The notes beneath the pieces are model-generated. The model did no database searches, was not told the origin of the DNA, and saw only the letters and a list, made by a program, of their open reading frames with translations. Of a DNA stretch of 58,932 bases, positions 53,635-58,932 are shown in pieces. The translations under genes and the position numbers were made by a program. Source of the stretch: Acidobacteriota bacterium (GTDB lineage Bacteria; Acidobacteriota; Terriglobia; Acidiferrales; UBA7541); contig QHYM01000125.1 of the NCBI GenBank assembly GCA_003223295.1, positions 1 through 58,932 on the forward strand. The letters are read 5' to 3'. The stretch's first letter is position 1. Every line of letters begins with the position of its first letter.

Positions 53635-54292
53635 AAGCAGTGAGTACGCGCCCCAGCGCGCGGAAATGGTCGAAAAGCAGTTGCGCCGCCGCGGTATCGA
53701 AGACAGCTGCGTCCTCGGCGCCATGCTGAAGCTCCCGCGCCACGAATTTGTGCCGGAGGAGTTCCGCGCGCGCGCCTACGAAGACGTGCCCTTGCCCATC
53801 GGCAGTGGTCAAACTATTTCGCAGCCTTACATTGTCGCTGCCATGACCGCGGCTTTGCGTCTCCTGCCAACCGACCGCGCGCTCGAAATCGGGGCGGGCT
53901 GCGGCTATCAGGCGGCCGTTCTTTCCCTTCTGGCCAAGGAGGTCTTCACCATTGAGCGGCGTCATGAGTTGGCTTCTGCGGCCTCCGAAAAACTGTCATC
54001 CCTGGGCTACCACAACGTCCACGTTCACTGCGGAGACGGCACGCTCGGCCTCCCCGAATTTGCGCCTTTCAACGCTATTCTCGTGGCGGCCGCGGCTCCG
54101 GCGGCTCCCCAACCGCTCCTCGCTCAACTGGCCGAAGGCGGCCGCATGATTATCCCCGTGGGAGACGCGGAGAATCAGGAATTACAGCTCATCGAGAAGC
54201 ACGACGGTAGGCTTTCCACAAGGATGATGGAAGGCTGCCGCTTTGTGCCTCTCGTCGGCCATCATGCCTGGCAGAAGCCTCCTGAACGATGA
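53627..54292 (+). CDS. pcm: Protein-L-isoaspartate O-methyltransferase
   Basis: 221 residues from ATG 53627, overlapping the previous stop by 8 bases. Family motifs: RRGIEDSCVLGAMLKLPRHEFVPEE, PLPIGSGQTISQPYIVAAMTAAL, SAM-binding ALEIGAGCGYQAAVLSLLAKEV, IERRHEL, CGDGTLGLPEFAPFNAILVAAAAP and GGRMIIPVGD. It methylates L-isoaspartyl residues with S-adenosylmethionine to start repair of aged proteins. Translationally coupled to the neighbours. Confidence 0.95.
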   Translation: MPESSEYAPQRAEMVEKQLRRRGIEDSCVLGAMLKLPRHEFVPEEFRARAYEDVPLPIGSGQTISQPYIVAAMTAALRLLPTDRALEIGAGCGYQAAVLSLLAKEVFTIERRHELASAASEKLSSLGYHNVHVHCGDGTLGLPEFAPFNAILVAAAAPAAPQPLLAQLAEGGRMIIPVGDAENQELQLIEKHDGRLSTRMMEGCRFVPLVGHHAWQKPPER

Positions 54293-55035
54293 GCCCATCC
54301 TCGCTCGGACTCTCCATTGTTATCCCCGCGTTCAACGAAGAATTGCGCCTCCCCGCAACTCTCGAGCGAATCGCTGCGTACTTGAAAACCTCCCGCCGGG
54401 ATGCGGAAGTCCTGGTGGTCGACGACGGTTCGAAAGATCGCACCGCCGCCGTCGCCGAATCTTTCCGTGACAAAATCCCCACCCTCCGCGTGGTTCCCAA
54501 CGGAGTCAATCGCGGCAAGGGCTACAGCGTGCGCCACGGCGTGCAGGAAGCGCGTGGCCAAATCGTGCTCTTCACCGATGCCGATCTTTCCGCTCCCATC
54601 GAGGAAGCTGACAAACTCATCGACGCTCTAAAGACACACAATTGCGCTGTCGCCATTGGTTCGCGTGCCGTGGATCGCAGCCTCATCACCGTACACGAGT
54701 CTCCCTTGCGTGAATTCGCTGGAATCATTTTCAACAAGCTCGTTCGCACCATCCTGTGGTTGCCGTTTGTCGACACCCAGTGCGGCTTCAAAGCCTTCAA
54801 CCGCGAGCGTTGCCGGATCATTTTCGAGCAGCAGACCATCGAGCGCTTCGGATTCGACCCCGAGTTACTCTATCTGGCGCGTCACCATGGCTTGCGCGCC
54901 GTGGAAATCCCCGTCCGCTGGGGCCATTCGCCCGCCACGAAGGTCAGCATGCTCCACGACAGCCTCCTGATGTTCCTCGACGTTTTCAAGATCCGCGGGA
55001 ACTCCCTCCTAGGCCGCTACGCCCGCAAAGCTTGA
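54289..55035 (+). CDS. ALG5/dolichyl-phosphate glucosyltransferase-like family 2 glycosyltransferase
   Basis: 248 residues; ATG overlaps the pcm stop by 4. GT2 motifs: LSIVIPAFNEELRL, VLVVDDGSKDRT, NGVNRGKGYSVRHGV, LFTDADLSAPIEEAD, and the acceptor-side VDTQCGFKAFNRERC and FGFDPELLYLAR. No C-terminal membrane helices of the DPM1-fusion type. Family knowledge: it transfers a hexose from UDP- or GDP-sugar to a polyprenyl phosphate for later use in glycan assembly. A Z-isoprenyl transferase, which makes such lipid carriers, lies about 1.3 kb downstream. Confidence 0.88.
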   Translation: MSPSSLGLSIVIPAFNEELRLPATLERIAAYLKTSRRDAEVLVVDDGSKDRTAAVAESFRDKIPTLRVVPNGVNRGKGYSVRHGVQEARGQIVLFTDADLSAPIEEADKLIDALKTHNCAVAIGSRAVDRSLITVHESPLREFAGIIFNKLVRTILWLPFVDTQCGFKAFNRERCRIIFEQQTIERFGFDPELLYLARHHGLRAVEIPVRWGHSPATKVSMLHDSLLMFLDVFKIRGNSLLGRYARKA

Positions 55036-55080
55036 ATCCTTTTGTCTAGGGGCGAGGATTGTAGCTTCTGCTTTATGACA

Positions 55081-55117
55081 CAAAGTACTTGACAAACGTA
55101 GACCTCTGTCCTATACT
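55081..55117 (+). promoter_or_regulatory. Consensus promoter with palindromic operator; predicted leaderless transcript
   Basis: TTGACA (55089-55094) and TATACT (55112-55117) are exactly 17 bases apart. The ATG at 55124 begins 7 bases after the -10 box, where transcription should start. The palindromic stretch CAAAGTACTTG (55081-55091) overlaps the -35. Confidence 0.8.
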
Positions 55118-55123
55118 CCTCCC

Positions 55124-55741
55124 ATGGCCACTACTCCGGGTCCGCTTCGCTCTTCCAGCCGCGAACCCATTCCCATTGATGCTCGCGCGGCCGACCATCT
55201 TCGCTACATCCGCGAAACCATGGCCAGCGCCGCGGAATTTACCGCTGTGCCCGGCTGGGGCGGCCTGGCTATGGGCATCACGGCGATGGTCGCGGCCTTC
55301 GTCGCTTCGCGCCAACCGACTCCGCGCGCTTGGCTTATCGTTTGGCTTGTCGAAGCGTTTATTGCAGTGGCCATTGCCGCGCCGGCTGCGGCCACCAAAG
55401 CGCATCGCGCTAATTCCCGGCTCTTCTCCGGGCCGGGCCGCAAATTCCTTTTGAGTTTTTCTCCGCCCATTGTGGTGGGCGCTCTTCTGACCTACACTCT
55501 TTTTCAAGCTGAAGCGCTCACTGCCCTCCCGGGAGTTTGGCTCCTGCTCTACGGAACGGCCATCGTCACCGGCGGAGCGTTTTCCGTGCGCGTTGTCCCC
55601 GTTATGGGCTTGTGCCTGATGCTGCTCGGCGCAGCGGCGCTTTTTGTTCCCGCGGGCTGGGGAGACGCCTTCATGGCTGCAGGTTTTGGGGTTGTACATG
55701 TCGGCTTCGGTTGGTGGATCGCCCGGCACTACGGAGGCTAA
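55124..55741 (+). CDS. Four-helix membrane protein paired with a winged-helix regulator
   Basis: 205 residues. A soluble N-terminus (residues 1-45, with ARAADHLRYIRETMASAAEFTAVPGWGGLAMG as blocks) precedes about four to five membrane helices (LAMGITAMVAAFVA, AWLIVWLVEAFIAVAIAA, FLLSFSPPIVVGALLTY, GVWLLLYGTAIVTGGAFSV, MGLCLMLLGAAALFV). The family is recalled from acidobacteria, always next to a winged-helix gene, with no known function. The N-terminal RYIRETM segment is conserved in them. It has no ribosome-binding site upstream, in agreement with a leaderless mRNA from the promoter at 55089-55117. The regulator follows 9 bases on. Confidence 0.8.
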   Translation: MATTPGPLRSSSREPIPIDARAADHLRYIRETMASAAEFTAVPGWGGLAMGITAMVAAFVASRQPTPRAWLIVWLVEAFIAVAIAAPAAATKAHRANSRLFSGPGRKFLLSFSPPIVVGALLTYTLFQAEALTALPGVWLLLYGTAIVTGGAFSVRVVPVMGLCLMLLGAAALFVPAGWGDAFMAAGFGVVHVGFGWWIARHYGG

Positions 55742-55750
55742 GGAGATCGT

Positions 55751-56143
55751 ATGGCAAAGTCATCCGCTGCGCGTCAAGAACGTGTGCAACGGTCCCGCGA
55801 CCGCGAAGCCATCCTGGAATCCGTGCGCAATCCCGCCCGCGAAGCGCCTCCCGCGGATCTGGACCGCCTGATTCACGAGCACGTCCGCCTTGGCATCGTC
55901 AGCGCCTTGGCCGTGAATCGCGCGCTCACGTTCAATGAGTTGAAGGCGCTGCTGAAAGCGTCGGACGGAAACCTGAGCGTCCACGCGCGAAAACTGGAAG
56001 AGGCCGACTATATCGTTTGCGCGAAGTCCTTCGACGGGCGCACGCCAAAAACCGAGTATCGCCTGACGGCTGCGGGACGCAAGGCGCTCGAGCGCTATCT
56101 CAATCACATGGAAGCATTGATTCGCGCCACCCGGGAGGGTTAG
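55751..56143 (+). CDS. Winged-helix transcriptional regulator (HTH_34-like)
   Basis: 130 residues; AAGGAG 6 bases before ATG. A basic, disordered N-terminus (about 1-38) and a winged helix (about 39-125): LDRLIHEHVRLGIVSALAV, FNELKALLKASDGNLSVHARKLEEADYI, and the wing KTEYRLTAAGRKALERYL. It resembles the HTH_34/PadR-like family. No ligand domain is seen. Co-transcribed with the membrane protein, so probably an autoregulator binding the ACTTTG-type palindromes at 55081 and 56166. The pairing suggests a sensor-regulator unit, which is inferred. Confidence 0.87.
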   Translation: MAKSSAARQERVQRSRDREAILESVRNPAREAPPADLDRLIHEHVRLGIVSALAVNRALTFNELKALLKASDGNLSVHARKLEEADYIVCAKSFDGRTPKTEYRLTAAGRKALERYLNHMEALIRATREG

Positions 56144-56165
56144 CGGCAAAATTTTTTGCCTATGC

Positions 56166-56182
56166 ACTTTGTATAGCAAAGT
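56166..56182. promoter_or_regulatory. Palindromic operator-like site upstream of the isoprenyl transferase
   Basis: ACTTTG (56166-56171) and CAAAGT (56177-56182) are perfect arms around TATAG. The same half-site words occur in the palindrome at 55081-55091, suggesting the winged-helix regulator binds both. Confidence 0.5.
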
Positions 56183-56313
56183 AGTTTGTAAGATAGTTCA
56201 CAGATTGCAGCAGCGGCCTGCTTAGCAGCAGCTTGCCTGCGGCAAGCAGGGCAAGCTTTACGCCGCTGTGGTTTCGTAGATTCGTTTCTCCGCGGCGGAG
56301 ACTGGATACTCTC

Positions 56314-57150
56314 ATGGCTTCATCTTCTGCACCTGAAAGCAAATCTTCGATCTCGACCACTTCGCACGTGGTGCCCATGCACCCTTCGCGTCCACCGGCA
56401 CCGGCTTCTTCGCAGCATGCGGAGTTTGTCGGCTCCCCGAACGCGGGTTTGCACGTGGCCATCATTACCGACGGCAACGGCCGATGGGCCACTTCGCGCG
56501 GGCTGCCGCGTTCCGCCGGCCACCGTGCCGGAGCGGAATCCGCGCGCCACATTATCGAAGCGGCGCCACGGCTCGGCATTCACACGCTGACGCTCTTCGC
56601 GCTCTCGTCCGCGAACTGGAAGCGGCCGGCGGCCGAAGTGAACGCCATCCTGCGGCTGCTCCACGAATACCTGCTCACGGAAACGGCGCACTGCATCGAG
56701 GAAGGCGTGCGGCTCAGCATCATCGGCCGCCGGGACCGCGTGCCCGCCGCGCTGCGCCAGGCGATCGCCGATTCGGAAGCCGCGACCGCCAACGGAACGC
56801 GCCTGCATCTCCGGCTGGCCATTGACTACTCCGCGCGCGAGGCCATCTTTCACGCCGCCTGCCGCTTCTACAAAGTCACGGAGCTTTCGCCGGAATCGTT
56901 CAGCCGCGTTCTTGCGGAAGTTCTTCGCGGCGGCTCGACGGAAGTGGATCTGCTGATTCGCACCGGCGGCGAGCAGCGCCTATCCGATTTTCTGCTGTGG
57001 GAATGCGCGTTCGCGGAATTCGTGTTCGTGCGCAAAGCCTGGCCGGACTTTACCGTCGCGGACCTCGAAGCGGCGCTCGAAGAGTTTGGCCATCGCGAAC
57101 GCACGCGCGGGGCGCTGCCGGATGCGTTGCCGGACGCCATCGCCGGTTAG
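56314..57150 (+). CDS. Divergent Z-isoprenyl (undecaprenyl diphosphate-like) transferase
   Basis: 278 residues from ATG 56314; ATG 56233-frame extension is possible. After a Ser-rich N-terminus the UppS motifs appear: HVAIITDGNGRWA with the catalytic Asp, AGHRAGAE, SSANWKRPAAEV, RTGGEQRLSDFLLWECAFAEFVF. Typical motifs are IMDGNGRW, SSENWxRP and RISNFLLWQ, so Met-to-Thr, Glu-to-Ala and Asn-to-Asp changes are seen. Family members chain isopentenyl units in cis onto an allylic diphosphate. This divergent copy is likely a second enzyme with another product or role. Confidence 0.85.
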   Translation: MASSSAPESKSSISTTSHVVPMHPSRPPAPASSQHAEFVGSPNAGLHVAIITDGNGRWATSRGLPRSAGHRAGAESARHIIEAAPRLGIHTLTLFALSSANWKRPAAEVNAILRLLHEYLLTETAHCIEEGVRLSIIGRRDRVPAALRQAIADSEAATANGTRLHLRLAIDYSAREAIFHAACRFYKVTELSPESFSRVLAEVLRGGSTEVDLLIRTGGEQRLSDFLLWECAFAEFVFVRKAWPDFTVADLEAALEEFGHRERTRGALPDALPDAIAG

Positions 57151-57304
57151 TCCGGCAGAATCTTCTGAAAGAGTCACTGACATCAAAACTTTCCCTCGGT
57201 TCTCGGACGATGTTTCAGCTGTACTGGGATTTGCCCTGTTGGAGAATTTCGCCCCACGCGCAAGCGCGCGGTAGTCGCAGTCCAGGCAAAAAAGGGGGAA
57301 AGAA

Positions 57305-58015
57305 ATGTCCGTGTTCATGCCGCACTTGGCTCCGATCGTGGTGCTGCTTTTTCTGGGCACCGTTTTCGTGCTGGGAATCAGCCTGCTCGTTTTGTTTTAT
57401 GGGGCGGCGCGGCGCTCGGCTTTTTTCGCGAAGCTGGGCGCCGGAGCGGCGGCCACGATTGCGGCCAGCTATTTGCTCTTGCTTGGCGGCGTTTCGCTCG
57501 CCAGCAGCGAGCAAACTCTGCCGCCGGACGGCTGGAAATATTTTTGCGAGCTTGATTGCCATCTCGGGTACTCGTTGCCCAGCGCCGAAACCGCGGCGAC
57601 ACTCGGGCCGGAGCTGCAGCAAATTTCGGCGCATGGGAAATTCGTGGTGCTGCGCGTGAAGACCTGGTTCGACGAGCGCACGATTTCCGAGCGTCGCGGG
57701 AATGGCCCCCTCACGCCGAACCGCCGCAAGGCGCTGCTGGTGGACGATACGGGGCGGAGCTATGAGCCTTCACCGGAAGGGCAGTTCGCTCCCGCGCGAA
57801 GCGGAACCCGTTCGACGGCAATGGCGCAACCGTTGCAGCCGGGCGAGTCGTACACCACGGATCTGGTGTTCGACGTGCCGAAGCAGGCGCGCGGACTCCG
57901 CCTGCTGCTCTTGGAAGACGACCCGGAAACGCGCTTCGTCATCGGCCACGAGAACAGCCTCCTGCACAAGAAGATCTACTTTGACGTGGAAGCCCTGGAG
58001 CGGATGGGCAAGTGA
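57305..58015 (+). CDS. Membrane-anchored DUF4352-like protein
   Basis: 236 residues, AAAAGGGGG before ATG. Two membrane helices at about 8-31 (IVVLLFLGTVFVLGISLLVLFY) and 43-63 (AAATIAASYLLLLGGVSLA). An extracytoplasmic beta-sandwich follows: KYFCELDCHLGYSL with two Cys, FVVLRVKTWFDERTI, RRKALLVDDTGRSYEPSPEGQ, LQPGESYTTDLVFDVPKQARGLRLLL. The late part matches the DUF4352 immunoglobulin-like pattern (PGE-x(n)-V/L-x-FDVP). No function is known. It follows the isoprenyl transferase by 154 bases in which no feature is recognised. Confidence 0.75.
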   Translation: MSVFMPHLAPIVVLLFLGTVFVLGISLLVLFYGAARRSAFFAKLGAGAAATIAASYLLLLGGVSLASSEQTLPPDGWKYFCELDCHLGYSLPSAETAATLGPELQQISAHGKFVVLRVKTWFDERTISERRGNGPLTPNRRKALLVDDTGRSYEPSPEGQFAPARSGTRSTAMAQPLQPGESYTTDLVFDVPKQARGLRLLLLEDDPETRFVIGHENSLLHKKIYFDVEALERMGK

Positions 58016-58645
58016 GTAGAGAGGGCCCCCCTCCCCTGTTTTTCCTAACTGCGCATTCTAAAGGGTTAGGGTGCGAAATCGCGTAACTGCACATTCCAAA
58101 GGATTTAAAGTGGCCGTCTTTTCAATGAGTCGCGGATGGCTTGTAAGGGCGGATTCTAAAGGAGTTAGAGTAGAGCCGGAAATGAGAAGGTGTCTAGCTG
58201 GTGGGGCGATTGCCAGCGGTACGCCCTCGTGGTTTGAGACCCAAATACTGATGAATATATGATCGATGTAGAGCTTCTCCGCCTTCCTTTCAGGCAAGTC
58301 CGCGATCTTGTCCAAATCGTCGAGCCTAATAAAACCGTGTCTCTCCAGAATGTCAAATGGTTCGTACATCTTCTTGTCTCGGATCTGTGAGGCTAGCCCT
58401 ACACACTTCATTCGATCCGCGGTTGGTCCAGACACGGCAAAAAATAATCCAGAGAAGAATCAGCCAGGCGCGTATCCTTCATCGGAGAAAACTGGAAAGC
58501 TAGAAATTCGAAACCAGAGAACTGGCGAGAGCGGCGCCCATGTCGTTAGAGATGTTTCTTGACGGCGACCGGTGATGAGGGGATAAGAGTGGCTAAGACC
58601 GGTGGCCATTGAGAAGGCAGGTCCACGCGAGGATCGAGGTGCATT
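58016..58645. other. Gap with repeats and a doubtful minus-strand open frame
   Basis: 630 bases. The left part carries three copies of a TTCTAAAGG repeat. A minus-strand frame from 58435 (MSGPTADRMKCVGLASQIRDKK..., 125 residues) reads partly through those repeats; only its first half (ILERHGFIRLDDLDKIADLPERKAEKLYID) looks protein-like, so it may be a decayed gene fragment. The right part shows nothing. Confidence 0.45.
58046..58171 (+). repeat. Three dispersed copies of an ATTCTAAAGG-type repeat
   Basis: ATTCTAAAGGGTTAGGGT (58055), ATTCCAAAGGATTTAAAGT (58093) and ATTCTAAAGGAGTTAGAGT (58153); the first two share TAACTGCRC immediately before. Spacings are 38 and 60 bases. Confidence 0.75.
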
Positions 58646-58932
58646 ATGGAGGAAGGGCATAATCGGGGCTTCACCATGACCGACAGTTGGAGCTTTAAGA
58701 GGAAAATATTCGCCATCACATTTGCCTCGTTTCTCCTGGTGGCGGCCATTGTTCCGCTTGCGGGGCAAAGTCCGGACCGACTCGCAGGGAAAAACGTATC
58801 GATCACGCAGACCAATTATAAAGGCCGGAGCGCGATCCAGGTGATCGCTAACCCGGAGGCCGCAAACGCCACGTCGTATGCCTTAGTCAAGGACGTCTCT
58901 TTTCGTGACGGCGTGATCGAAGTCGATTTGGC
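58646..58932 (+). CDS. Secreted protein, N-terminal part (3' truncated by window end)
   Basis: The frame is open from ATG 58646 to the last base (95 codons); ATG 58676 is the alternative start. Cytosolic start MTDSWSFKRK (from 58676), hydrophobic core IFAITFASFLLVAAIVPLAG, then a mature start GQSPDRLAGKNVSI. The following part ends LVKDVSFRDGVIEVDLA, a phrase like the first strands of LamG or DUF1080 (glycoside-hydrolase-like) beta-sandwiches. A GAGG lies 7-10 bases before ATG 58646. The family is provisional as most of the protein is missing. Confidence 0.65.
   Translation, partial: MEEGHNRGFTMTDSWSFKRKIFAITFASFLLVAAIVPLAGQSPDRLAGKNVSITQTNYKGRSAIQVIANPEAANATSYALVKDVSFRDGVIEVDL

Noticed and set aside
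58058-58435. 125-residue minus-strand gene
   Set aside because: Half of it translates the ATTCTAAAGG repeats, and no ribosome-binding site or family is seen; kept only as a possible fragment within the gap entry.

Overview
The window looks like a chromosomal segment of a soil-type acidobacterium (Acidobacteriota, probably Terriglobia or a relative). This rests on remembered resemblance of many predicted proteins, on the GC-rich coding bias, on a hopanoid radical-SAM gene (hpnH), on dense small operons and on several lineage-type hypothetical proteins. No rRNA, tRNA, CRISPR array, intact transposon or phage gene was seen. It reads as core genome with a few scars.

Layout. 1-6.2 kb: the tail of an unknown gene, a secreted carboxypeptidase-regulatory-like protein, an anti-sigma/ECF sigma pair, a Tat-exported metallophosphoesterase, a cupredoxin with two small membrane proteins (DUF2231-like and DUF420-like), then a structured intergenic region and a START-like protein. 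6.2-17.5 kb (minus strand): two outer-membrane porins, the first with a frameshift, a tiny membrane protein, a Pho regulatory set (phoU, phoR, phoB) with Pho-box-like sites, and sucA. 17.6-31.9 kb: a PQQ-type sugar dehydrogenase, a fused acyl-ACP synthetase/ACP/acyltransferase, hpnH plus a translationally coupled unknown protein, a possible small RNA, a tudor-like protein with a histone-H1-like tail, lipA, a lactonase-like MBL hydrolase, an L13e-like small protein, an RRM protein, an acyl-CoA ligase, a CelD-type acetyltransferase and the 3' remnant of a glycosyltransferase.

31.8-40.6 kb holds a contiguous arginine regulon on the minus strand (argR, argC, argB, argD, argF, argG, argH, argJ). 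It is headed by a strong sigma-70 promoter overlapped by an ARG box. argR, argC, argB and argD overlap by 4 bases each. argD appears to lack about 25 internal residues, which is the most consequential oddity in the window.

40.7-58.9 kb: a ThiF/MoeB-type enzyme, a three-gene outer-membrane assembly operon (Omp85/TamA-like, SurA-N-like, TamB), a DUF2059 protein, an amino-acid permease with a kynureninase-like enzyme, pcm and an ALG5-like glycosyltransferase in overlapping order, a membrane-protein/winged-helix pair apparently transcribed as a leaderless mRNA from a consensus promoter with a palindrome, a divergent Z-isoprenyl transferase carrying a related palindrome upstream, a DUF4352-like membrane protein, a repeat-containing gap, and the start of a secreted protein cut by the window end.

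All family assignments come from reading motifs and from memory. No database search was run.
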